From BOG-908 sp963795825 (GTDB lineage: Bacteria > Pseudomonadota > Alphaproteobacteria > Acetobacterales > Acetobacteraceae): DNA of 64,000 nt. Both the position numbers and the translations under genes were made by a program. The stretch lies in the NCBI GenBank assembly GCA_963795825.1, contig CAWCIW010000001.1, positions 1,364,001-1,428,000 of the forward strand, read 5' to 3'. The notes beneath the pieces are model-generated. The model was not told where the DNA came from. It did no database searches and saw only the letters and a program-made list of their open reading frames with translations. Shown in pieces: positions 1-7,963 of the stretch. Every line of letters starts with the position of its first letter. Position 1 is the first letter of the stretch.

Positions 1-328
1 GCTTGGGCAGAAAAGGCGTTCATGAGCCTCACCGTCACGTAACGAACCGTCCAACCGCGCGCCGGGCTGGAATAACACGCAGCAGATAGTGCACGCACCG
101 CGTCGCGTCAGTGAAGTTTGCGTGACGTCGGGGTATTCGCGCCGCCGCTATTATCACACGGCTGACGCTGAGCTGCAACCGAATCGCAATACTGCGCACG
201 GATACTGGGCGGCTGGTCTGCGAGGATTTGGTTATGTGCCGGAAAGGCATGGCCTTCAGTTCTGAAGTCATGACACGCGCGACCTTTACTTTCGGCGTGC
301 GCGCGCATCACGCGCGCCGCCCCCTGCC
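1..328. other. No identifiable gene
   Basis: No convincing coding signal is seen in this 328-base stretch upstream of the lipid kinase. Short open frames on the minus strand (about 35-311) lack a ribosome-binding site and match no family I recognise; one has a vaguely helix-turn-helix-like run, too weak to call. Base composition is somewhat less GC-rich than in the flanking gene, so it may hold the promoter region of the lipid kinase and the edge of a neighbour outside the window. Confidence 0.4.
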
Positions 329-1219
329 TTGATCATCATACACAATCCCACGGCGGGCGCACGGCGGGCCGGCGCTTTATGGCGGGTGCTGGATATCCTG
401 TCGGCCAGCGGCGTGCGGGTGGAGCTGTTGGAGACGGCGCATCCCGGGCACGCGACCGAGCTTGCCTTTGCCGCGTGCCTGGGCGCGGGCACGCCGCCTT
501 TGGTGGTGGCGGCCGGCGGCGACGGCACGATCGCCGAAGTGGCCAACGGGCTGGCCGCCGCCGGGTGCTGCGTGGGAGCGCGGGCGGCGCGGCTCGGCGT
601 GATTCCGATCGGCACCGCCAACGTGCTGGCGCGCGAACTCGGCCTGCCGATGACGCCGAAGACCGTGGCCGCGGCACTGGCCTTCGGCCGCACCCGCGCG
701 CTCTGGCCTGGGATCGCGCGCGGCGCCCAGCCGGACCGGCTGTTCGTGCAGATGCTCGGCGTGGGGCTGGATGCGCAGGTGGTGCATCGGCTGCCGCCGC
801 GGCTGAAGCGGGCGCTGGGGCGCGGCGCCTATGTGCTGCAGACGTTGCGCGAACTGGCGCGATACGATTACGCGCCGATCCGGCTGCGAATCGACGGCGC
901 GGCGGCCGAAGCGGCCAGCGTGATCGTCAGCAAGGGGACGCTCTATGCCGGACAGTATCTTCTGGCACCTGGCGCGCGGCCGGGCGAGCCGGGCTTCACG
1001 GTGGCTTTGTTCGAGCAGCCGGGGCCGTGGTCGGCGCTGATGTATGGCGCGGCGCTGCCGTTGAACTTGTTGCCGTGTGCGCCTGGGGTGCGGCTGGTGC
1101 GGGCTTCGCGGGTGGAGATACTGGGCGGGGCGCCGGCGCAGGCGGATGGCGATCCGGCCGGGTGCGTGCCGGTTAGCATCAGCGATGCGGCGGCGCCTTT
1201 GGCGGTGGTGGTTGGATAA
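329..1219 (+). CDS. Diacylglycerol kinase family lipid kinase
   Basis: A 296-residue protein of the DAGK catalytic-domain (YegS/BmrU-like) family, which phosphorylates a lipid such as diacylglycerol, phosphatidylglycerol or a sphingoid base at the inner face of the membrane. The N-terminus starts with the family's IHNPTAG motif (near residue 4) and the nucleotide-binding GGDGT motif lies near residue 64, followed by GTANVLARELGLP. The C-terminal half is the beta-sandwich domain typical of these kinases. Length is normal for the family. The start is a TTG; no better ATG lies upstream of the IHNP motif. The stop codon is followed within about ten bases by a composite intergenic repeat. The substrate cannot be predicted from the sequence. 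Confidence 0.88.
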   Translation: MIIIHNPTAGARRAGALWRVLDILSASGVRVELLETAHPGHATELAFAACLGAGTPPLVVAAGGDGTIAEVANGLAAAGCCVGARAARLGVIPIGTANVLARELGLPMTPKTVAAALAFGRTRALWPGIARGAQPDRLFVQMLGVGLDAQVVHRLPPRLKRALGRGAYVLQTLRELARYDYAPIRLRIDGAAAEAASVIVSKGTLYAGQYLLAPGARPGEPGFTVALFEQPGPWSALMYGAALPLNLLPCAPGVRLVRASRVEILGGAPAQADGDPAGCVPVSISDAAAPLAVVVG

Positions 1220-1230
1220 GGCAAAGCAAG

Positions 1231-1400
1231 GCAAGCAGTCCTTTTTTGAAAAAAAGGACCAAAAAACTTTTACTTTCCCCGGTGGCATCGGCAGCTACTT
1301 CGACTCTGCCAGCCTCGCCGTTGCAGAAAGAGACCAAAACCTCAATGCCACCGGGGAAGCAAAAGTTTTTTGGTCCTTTTTTCAAAAAAGGACTGCTTGC
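1231..1400. repeat. Composite two-armed intergenic repeat, locus 1
   Basis: Left arm (1231-1277) is a GTCC-T6-GA-A7-GGAC hairpin followed by AAAAAACTTTT; right arm (about 1367-1400) is its reverse complement. The spacer has its own palindromic ends (CCCCGGTGGCAT and ATGCCACCGGGG). It lies between convergent genes, immediately after the lipid-kinase stop and 39 bases from the stop of the minus-strand neighbour, so it may act as a bidirectional terminator. Confidence 0.85.
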
Positions 1401-1438
1401 TTAAGCGTTCCTACAAGGCGCGCATTACTGCGCCGGAG

Positions 1439-2902
1439 CTATTGGTAACTCGGATACGCCGGCCGCTGGGCGTAGTAGCCGCTATACGGATTCTGGTAAT
1501 ACCCGCCCCAATACGGACGATACGCATAAGGCGGCGGCGCGCGATACGTCGCGGGCGGCACGTAGCTGTACTGCCGCTCATACGCCCGCGGGCGCGCCTC
1601 GGCATATTGTTGCGGCGCGGGTGGCTTCGCCGGTGCCGGCGCCGGCGCGGTGAGGAAATGCGGCGGGTCGGAGCGGCCGTATTCCAGATGGTGCTCCGGC
1701 GGCGCTGGCTTGACGGGATCTGGCGCGGCCCTGCCGGCCCAGGGTTGCGCGTAATTCGTGTGGGGCAGCATCAGCATGTGCACCAGCTCCGGGCGTAGGA
1801 GCGTGGGCTCGTGGAACAGGCGGGGCTTCGGCTCGGCATGGGCCACCAGCCGTGGCGCTGCCGGTTGTGTCGGCGCCTGGCGCGCCGGCTGGTGCCAGAG
1901 CAAGGCGGCGGGGCGGGGGGCGCGGGCGACATAAGCGGGTTTGGGCGCGGTCTCCTCGATCACGCCGGATCTGCCTTCATCGGCTGCGTCAGCCGCGGGC
2001 GAGTCGGTATCGACGATGGCCGGCAGGGCGCCGGCATGGGCAAGCACGCGGTAGGCGTGCTTCGGGCCGGCAACCACCGGGGTGCGCGGCGCCTCGCGCA
2101 GTGTCGCCTCCGGTGCATCCTGCTGCTGCGCCGGCTGTGCCGGCTCGCTTTGCGGCGCGGTGTCCTGCAACTCGGCTTCCTGCTGCGGCGCTTCGTGCTG
2201 CGGCACATACATCGCCGCGCTCTCCTGAACCGGCCGCGCGCTTGTCTGTTGCGCGGCTGCATCGGGTGCGGCGGCGTCCGCCGCGGCCGGCTCGGACCCG
2301 GTCGGCGCGGGCATCTCCGCCATGGCGAGCAGGCGCTTCGTCACGATCGGAACACCGGGATCGTCATCCGACGGCGGAACCGGCGGACCGTAGAGGATCT
2401 TCGGCAGGCGGCTGTGCAGATCAGCCACCTTCACGAACTGGGCGGCGCGCAGCGGCTCCAGCGCCAGATACCGATCGGCCAGCGGATGCAGGCGGTCGGG
2501 GTTGTTCATCAGCGCCCATTCCGCGCGCAACAGGCTGCTCTCCCGGTGCGCCGCCTCGGTGGCCTGGTAGGCATGCGCGATATCGCGATCCAGCGCGGCG
2601 GCGGCGTGCTTCTCGGAATATACGTAGAGGCCGGACGCGACGGTGGCGAGCAGGCCGAACATGGTGATTTGCGGACGGAAGCGTATCGGTCCGGCCGCGG
2701 GCGGGCGGGCGGACTGGCTGGCCTCGGCATCGGCCAGCGCCTGGGCGGCGCGCGCGGTCAGCCGGCGCGGCACCACGACGGTCCAGCGGCGCTGGCCGGA
2801 CGATACGGCGATACGCGCCGTTGCCGGTGGCTGACCGGGACGGGCAGGTTTGGCAATGGCTGGTTGGGCTTCTGGCAGATCGGAAAGCGGCAAGCTGAAC
2901 AT
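1439..2902 (-). CDS. FtsL-like membrane protein with long Pro/Tyr-rich tail
   Basis: About 487 residues. A basic N-terminal segment precedes one predicted membrane helix (about residues 80-97). A charged, coiled-coil-like stretch follows, with the pattern LRAEWALMNNPDRL ... LADRYLALEPL ... QFVKVADL (about residues 125-165). That arrangement of short cytoplasmic end, one helix, coiled coil and L-x-A-E-W motif resembles alphaproteobacterial FtsL, the divisome bitopic protein. The remaining 300 residues are Ala/Pro/Gln-rich and end in a Tyr/Pro repeat (YRPYWGGYY-like), not usual for FtsL. I chose the ATG before FSLPLSDLP; a TTG 18 codons upstream is possible. The gene is not in a division-cell wall cluster, so a paralogue or unrelated coiled-coil protein is possible. 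Role is inferred. Confidence 0.55.
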   Translation of the reverse strand: MFSLPLSDLPEAQPAIAKPARPGQPPATARIAVSSGQRRWTVVVPRRLTARAAQALADAEASQSARPPAAGPIRFRPQITMFGLLATVASGLYVYSEKHAAAALDRDIAHAYQATEAAHRESSLLRAEWALMNNPDRLHPLADRYLALEPLRAAQFVKVADLHSRLPKILYGPPVPPSDDDPGVPIVTKRLLAMAEMPAPTGSEPAAADAAAPDAAAQQTSARPVQESAAMYVPQHEAPQQEAELQDTAPQSEPAQPAQQQDAPEATLREAPRTPVVAGPKHAYRVLAHAGALPAIVDTDSPAADAADEGRSGVIEETAPKPAYVARAPRPAALLWHQPARQAPTQPAAPRLVAHAEPKPRLFHEPTLLRPELVHMLMLPHTNYAQPWAGRAAPDPVKPAPPEHHLEYGRSDPPHFLTAPAPAPAKPPAPQQYAEARPRAYERQYSYVPPATYRAPPPYAYRPYWGGYYQNPYSGYYAQRPAYPSYQ

Positions 2903-3070
2903 CGTAACGGCCCCACACGCGATCGTATCCTCGGCTGGAATCGCGGGCGGGAGCAAGCGGAAAGATAACGAGTTTCACCGTCCTATCATGATCTTTTCGC
3001 GCTGCCGGCCGGATGGCGTATTTTGTAACGGAGGCGCCGTGGAACATGCGTTGGCGCGATCATCATCGTG

Positions 3071-3107
3071 CAAAAGCGTGGTTTTTTCTCAAAAAAGAAT
3101 GGCTTTG
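3071..3107. repeat. Degenerate single repeat arm
   Basis: CAAAAG...GGTTTTTTCTCAAAAAAGAATGGCTTTG is recognisable as a decayed right arm of the intergenic repeat family. It directly abuts the stop codon of the minus-strand CinA-family gene, so it forms the end of that transcript. Confidence 0.55.
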
Positions 3108-3602
3108 TTACATTTCCGCTGCCCGGCTGGCAAGCAGGTCCAAGGCATGCGCGACGGTTGCGGCTCTCACCGCGGCGCGGTCGCCGGGGAAGACCACGTG
3201 GCTCGTCCGCGTGGCACCGCCGCGCAAGGCACATCCGAAGCAGACCAGGCCCACCGGCTTTTCCGCGGAGCCGCCGCCAGGGCCTGCGATGCCGGTGACA
3301 CTTATACTTATCACGGCGTCCGAATGGACGAGGGCGCCCTGCGCCATTGCCGCGGCGACCTGTTCGCTGACCGCCCCGTGACTTGCGATCAGTTCGGCCG
3401 CGACGCCGAGCAGGCGGGTCTTCGCCGCGTTGGAATAGGTGACGAAGCCGCATTCCACCACATCCGACGCGCCGGCGGCGTAGGTCATTGCCGCGGCGAT
3501 CAGGCCGCCGGTGCAGGATTCCGCGGTGGCCAGGGTCCAGTTGCGCGCGCGCAGGGTCTGCAGGGTGCGTTCGGCTTGGTGTAGTGTGCTGGGGGGAAGC
3601 AT
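3108..3602 (-). CDS. pncC: CinA C-terminal domain protein, nicotinamide-nucleotide amidohydrolase
   Basis: A 164-residue stand-alone CinA C-terminal domain. Family members deamidate NMN to nicotinate mononucleotide, recycling NMN released by NAD-dependent DNA ligase. Diagnostic motifs are visible: LATAESCTGGLIAAAM (about residues 24-39), GFVTYSNAAKTRLLGV and SVTGIAGPGGGSAEKPVGLV in the second half. Length is normal for the single-domain form. It lies downstream of pgpA on the same strand, an arrangement common in alphaproteobacteria, but here a two-armed repeat sits between them. The start is the ATG that gives the expected N-terminal helix. Confidence in the family is high; the enzymatic role is from family knowledge. 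Confidence 0.9.
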   Translation of the reverse strand: MLPPSTLHQAERTLQTLRARNWTLATAESCTGGLIAAAMTYAAGASDVVECGFVTYSNAAKTRLLGVAAELIASHGAVSEQVAAAMAQGALVHSDAVISISVTGIAGPGGGSAEKPVGLVCFGCALRGGATRTSHVVFPGDRAAVRAATVAHALDLLASRAAEM

Positions 3603-3630
3603 GGGGGCGCTCGGTCCTGGAAGGCTGGGA

Positions 3631-3796
3631 AGGAAGGCCTTCTTTTTTGAAAAAAAGAAGCAAAAAACTTTTGCGGTGTGCTGTCGCGCCCAGGCTGGAT
3701 AGGCGGCTCGCTTAGGACTCTGGGTTGGCGCCTGCCGCGGCGTCAGGAGTCAAAAATTTTCTGGTCCTTTTTTTCAAAAAAGGACTGCTTGCTTGC
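3631..3796. repeat. Composite two-armed intergenic repeat, locus 2
   Basis: Left arm is the GGCCTTC-T6-GA-A7-GAAGC variant (B type); right arm is the GGTCC/AGGACT variant (A type), so the two arms are not matched. The spacer begins with the shared module GTGCTGTCGCGCCCAGGCTGG found at several other loci. It lies between cinA-type gene (5' end) and the pgpA stop, both on the minus strand. Confidence 0.85.
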
Positions 3797-3820
3797 CTTG
3801 CCTGAACCGTCAGGCGAACC

Positions 3821-4333
3821 TCAAAGCATGTGCCCCAGCGCAGCCTGCAGCAGCAGCAGGCAAAGCGCGCTGGCCAGGCCGGCGAGCAGGTCGTCGGCCA
3901 TGATCGCGGCCGCGCCGCCCTGGCGGTCTGCCCAGCCGATAGGACCCGGCTTGGTGATGTCGAAGAGGCGGAACAGCACAAAGGCGGCCGCCAGGCCGAG
4001 CGGCGTCGGGTGGTGCAGCGCCACGAGGGCGAGCATCTGGCCGGCGATTTCGTCGATGACGATCCAGCCCGGGTCTGCGTGGGTGGCGGGGTCTGCGTCC
4101 TTGGCCGCGCGCAGGGGCAGGCCGGTGGCGGCCGCTATGGCCCACAGTCCGCCGTAGGTGGCGAGCAGGATGGCGGCGAAGAGCAGCGTCGGGGAGGCCT
4201 GCAGGAGGGCGGCGCCGATGGCGAGGCCGACGAGGGAGCCGGCGGTGCCTGGCGCACGCGGCGCTGCGCCGGCGCCGAAGCCGGCGGCTATTATGTAGGC
4301 GAGGCGGGTCCGACGTTCGGTTGTGAAGGGCAT
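3821..4333 (-). CDS. pgpA: Phosphatidylglycerophosphatase A
   Basis: A 170-residue multi-spanning membrane protein of the PgpA family, which dephosphorylates phosphatidylglycerol phosphate to phosphatidylglycerol in the inner membrane. Seen in order: GFGAGAAPRAPGTAGSLVG (family GSG-x-x-P-x-APGTxGS motif), then DPGWIVIDEIAGQMLAL (the metal-binding D-x-x-IVIDE motif), then LFRLFDITKPGPIGWADR and the late acidic pair in IMADDLLAGL. Four hydrophobic segments are evident. I chose the ATG preceding PFTTERR because the family begins only a few residues before the first motif; in-frame sequence upstream is not membrane-like. Its downstream neighbour is the CinA-type gene. Confidence 0.93.
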   Translation of the reverse strand: MPFTTERRTRLAYIIAAGFGAGAAPRAPGTAGSLVGLAIGAALLQASPTLLFAAILLATYGGLWAIAAATGLPLRAAKDADPATHADPGWIVIDEIAGQMLALVALHHPTPLGLAAAFVLFRLFDITKPGPIGWADRQGGAAAIMADDLLAGLASALCLLLLQAALGHML

Positions 4334-4461
4334 GTGGGTGAGATAACAAGATTTGCGCCAGTTGTCCGGTGCGCCCCCCAACCTGGCGACGCATCTGCCG
4401 GTTGTCGCCACGCCAGCCCACCTGGCCGCCTCTGCCCGGCCTGAGATGTGAAAGGTTGTCA

Positions 4462-5911
4462 GTGATCGTTCCACGACGCTGGTTTGCGACGATCATTCGA
4501 AGTCATTTGGTTCTGCCAGCGTGCTTCGTCTTGTTTACGCTGCCAGTCTGCTTGTTCCTGTCCGTCGCCGTGCCCACGGGTGAGCCGCCGGACGAGCCCG
4601 CTCACATCATCCGTGCTGACAGCCTGCTATACGGCGATGTGTTCGGTCAGCGCCGGACGTGGAGCGACGGCGCCGGACACGTCATACCCGGCGCTGGCGT
4701 GACGGCTGATCCCGTTTTGCTGCAAGCAAGTCTGAATTATCTCGGGGGAGATGCCAGGGCGGCGGCAAAGAAAATGACAGCCGGTTTGCTGAACAGATTG
4801 CACGATCTGAAATGGAGTGCGTCACCCAGTTTTGTTTATGCGCCAAATACTGCTGTGTACATGCCGGTGTTTTACGTTCCTGGAGCAGTCGCGCTCGGCG
4901 CGGCACGGCTGCTCCACATCAGTCCCCATGCTGCCATATTGCTCGGTCGGCTGCTAAATTCATTCTGCTTCGTCGTGATCGGGCTTGCGGCTCTCTTGTT
5001 TGCGCAAACCGGTCGCTGCGTTCTGTTCGTCGGTACTCACGCTGCCGATGACGGTCTCGCTGGCAGCATCGTTCAACCAGGACGGTTTGCTCATTCCAAC
5101 ATCAGCCCTGGCTGTCGCGCTGCTGACCCGATGCAGCTTCTCGCCCTGCAAGTCCTACTACTGGTTGGCGGTGGCCTGCTGGCCTGCATTATCGCAGCAA
5201 AGATAGCCTACATACCTCTTGCTGGCGCGATGCTGATCCCGTTTCTTCAGGCCGCAAGGCCGTTTCGTTCGCGCCGTTTCCTGGCAGGAACTCATGCTGG
5301 CAACAGTCCCCGGCATACTCTGGACGGTTCGTTCCATGATATTCGTTGCGTCACCGTTCGTGCGGGGGCCGGCCTATACGCCTGGTCCGCTCTGGCCCGG
5401 GGACCCGAACAAGCTTTTTTACACAACGGATGTCGGTAGCCAGTTACAGGTCTTGTTTCACCGGCCACTCTTGTTTCTTAGTCTGCCGCTTCAGGCATGG
5501 CGGCCAGAAGAACTTCAGCTTCGGATCATGGAGATGGTCGGTGTTCTCGGGCAGCTGGATGTCGTCCTGCCACACATTATCTACCTGCTTTGGTATGTGG
5601 CCGTAACATGCGCGTTGCTTGCGGCCGTTGTGCAGACGCATACGGTGGTCTGGTCGCGCATAGGTGCCGCTTTCGTAGGCCTCGGTGTAATTGTTTTAAG
5701 TTGCATCGCGGTTTACGACTGTCAGTACTTGTCGTGGACGACCGTTGGAGCTTTGAATATTGACGGTGTGCAGGGCCGCTATCGCATCCCACTACTCGCG
5801 TTCGTGGTGATGGCGCTCCCCGGTCTCCGTGCCGTATCGCACCAACCGCTATACCGCTTGTCGAGAGCGCTCTCACGGTTCCGGCGCTGGCAGCCGGTGC
5901 GATTGATCTGA
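4462..5911 (+). pseudogene. Broken DUF2142 family membrane protein gene
   Basis: Segments of a DUF2142-type polytopic protein can be read, but only by switching frame three times. The N-terminal part (from the GTG at 4462) has a membrane helix, then PPDEPAHIIRADSL and a periplasmic loop ending YMPVFYVPGAVALG. The frame moves to the second register near 5015 (LPMTVSLAASFNQDG), back near 5130 (LLACIIAAKIAYIPLAG) and forward again near 5290, running to GVQGRYRIPLLAFVVMALPGL and the stop. These are the family's landmark motifs in the right order. The region is visibly lower in GC than both neighbours and uses less biased codons, suggesting acquisition followed by decay. Alternatively some breaks are sequence errors. 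DUF2142 proteins often accompany cell-surface glycan genes; none are adjacent here. Confidence 0.75.
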
Positions 5912-6024
5912 TCGTAGTTCCGCAAACCGTCCTGCTCGACTACTATCTCCGCTAGCAGGTTTTCTGCCCGAAGATGTGCAGAGCAAACGGCGCAGCTTAA
6001 GCAGTAAGCCCGCGACAGCACTCT

Positions 6025-6066
6025 CAAAAGTTTTTTGCTTCTTTTTTGCAAAAAAGAAGCGCTTGC
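6025..6066. repeat. Single right arm of the intergenic repeat
   Basis: CAAAAGTTTTTTGCTTC-T6-GC-A6-GAAGCGCTTGC, B-type right arm with a GC loop. No left partner is visible, though CGCGACAGCACTC just upstream is the reverse complement of part of the GTGCTGTCGCG spacer module. It lies beside the 3' end of the ABC-F gene. Confidence 0.8.
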
Positions 6067-6068
6067 CT

Positions 6069-7727
6069 CTACCCAGCCTGCCGCGCCAAAGCCCGAGCCC
6101 GCCGCTCGTCCTTCTTAGAGTTCCCACCAACAGCCTTCACAGGCTTGGCCTTCTTCAAGCAGCAACGTCCGGTAATCCTCCATATCGCCCTCGTAAGGCG
6201 CAATCAGTCCCCCCATCGACGATCCACAACGTATCCGCCACCAACTCCACCAGATGCGGATCATGCGTGATCAGCAGCACCGCGCCGGCGAACGCCGCCA
6301 GCGCGCGGACCAGCGCGTCGCAGGCGTCGATGTCGAGATGGTTGGTGGGCTCGTCCAATATCAGCAATTGCGGGGCGTCGCGCGTGGCCAGCGCCAGCAA
6401 CAGGCGGGCGCGCTCGCCGCCGGAGAGTGAGCCGGTCGGCGTGAGCGCGCGGTCGCGGTCGAGGCCGAAGCGGGCGAGCTGGCTGCGCTGGTGGGTGGGC
6501 GGCGCCAGCGGCAGCGCGCGGGCGATGTGGTCGAGTGCCGTCTCGCGCGGGTCCAGCTCGGCTTCCTGGTGCTGGGCGAAATAGCCCACGCGCAGCTTGC
6601 CCGGGCGACGCAGGCGGCCTTCCATCGGATCGAGCCGGCCGGCGAGCAGCTTGGCGAAAGTGGATTTGCCGTTGCCGTTGGCGCCGAGCAGGGCGATGCG
6701 GTCGCCCATTTCGAAATTCATGCCGAGCGCGCGCAGGATAGGGGTGTCGCCGTAGCCGACGGACACGCCGTCCAGCGAGAGGATCGGCGGCGGGAGCGTG
6801 GCGGGTTCGGGGAAATTGAACACGGTGGCCGAATCCTCGATCACGCTCTCCATCGCCGGCATCTTTTCCAGCGCCTTGATGCGGCTTTGCGCCTGGCGCG
6901 CCTTGCTGGCCGACGCGCGGAAGCGGTCCACGAAGGCCTGCATGTGGGCGCGCTGCGCGTTGATCTTCACCGCGGCTTTCGCCTGGAGCATGGCCTGTTC
7001 GGTGCGTATGCGGACGAATTCGTCGTAGCCGCCCGGGCGTCACGGAGAGGCGGCGCTGGTCGAGATGGGCGATCGCCTGGACGCTGCGGTTGAGCAGGCC
7101 CTGGTCGTGGCTGACCACGAGGGCGGCGCCGGCGAAGCGGGAGAGCCAGGATTCGAGCCACATCGTGGCTTCGAGGTCGAGATGGTTGGTCGGCTCGTCG
7201 AGCAGCAGCAGGTCCGGGTTGCTGAACAGCACGGTGGCCAGCGCCACGCGCATGCGCCAGCCGCCGGAGAAGCTGTCGACCGGGCGGGCCTGGGCGTCGG
7301 CATCGAAGCCCAGGCCGGCGAGGATGGTGGCGGCGCGGGCGGGGGCGGAGTCGGCGTCGATGGCGCCGAGGCGTTCCCAGATGGCGGCCACGCGGTCGGG
7401 CGGGATGTGGCCGCGCTCGGCATCGTGGGCCTCGGCGAGCAGGGCCAGGCGTTCCTGGTCGCCCTCCAGCACGGTTTCCAGCAGGGATTGCGGGCCGGAG
7501 GGGGCGGTCTGTTTGACCTGCGCCATGCGGGCGCGGGCGGAGATGTGTATATTGCCGCCGTCCACCGCGAGGTCGCCGGAGATCGCTTTGAGGAGGGTGG
7601 ATTTGCCGGCGCCGTTGCGGCCGACCAGGCCGATGCGGCGGCCGGCTTCGACCGTCAGGTCGGCGCCTTCTAGGAGGGTTCGGCCGCCCATGCGCAGGGT
7701 GACGCCTTGGACGGTTAGGAGGCTCAT
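6069..7727 (-). pseudogene. ABC-F family ATPase, reading frame broken three times
   Basis: Two ABC cassettes of the ABC-F (EttA/Uup-like) type, soluble ribosome-associated ATPases without membrane domains. Cassette 1 starts at the ATG for SLLTVQGVTL and shows GRNGAGKST, SGGWRMRVALA and LLLDEPTNHLDLEA. The frame then shifts near 7036 and the inter-domain linker follows (AFVDRFRASASKARQAQSR). Cassette 2 has GANGNGKST, LSGGERARLLLAL and LLILDEPTNHLDID. Two more shifts near 6214 and 6172 are needed to reach the Lys/Arg-rich end that stops at 6069. Each break would be healed by deleting one base (for example one G of a six-G run). The conserved sequence either side looks functional, so sequence error is as likely as true decay. 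Confidence 0.8.
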
Positions 7728-7760
7728 GGGCGCCCTATATCGCAGCGCAGCAAAAAAAGT

Positions 7761-7892
7761 AAGCAAGGCCTTCTTTTTTGAAAAAAAGAAGCAAAAAACT
7801 TTTGACTCCCTGTCGGGTGCTCATCCGGCAGGCACCCGACAGGGAGCAGAAGTTTTTTGCTTCTTTTTTTCAAAAAAGAAGGCCTTCCTTTC
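7761..7892. repeat. Composite two-armed intergenic repeat, locus 3
   Basis: Both arms are B type (GGCCTTC ... GAAGC) with GA loops. The spacer is a near-perfect long inverted repeat, CTCCCTGTCGGGTGC ... GCACCCGACAGGGAG. Unusually it lies between divergent genes (ABC-F start at 7727, SNF2 start near 7964), so it must fall within a 5' leader or promoter region rather than at a 3' end. Confidence 0.85.
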
Positions 7893-7963
7893 TCCCTTCG
7901 CGGTTGCAGTCCCCCCCAGGCCGCGTCAGAACACCCGGCCCACTGCATACGAGCCCGACGCAT

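Noticed and set aside
35..311. Minus-strand open frames with a weak helix-turn-helix look
   Set aside because: Too short, no ribosome-binding site, no clear motif; not reported as genes.
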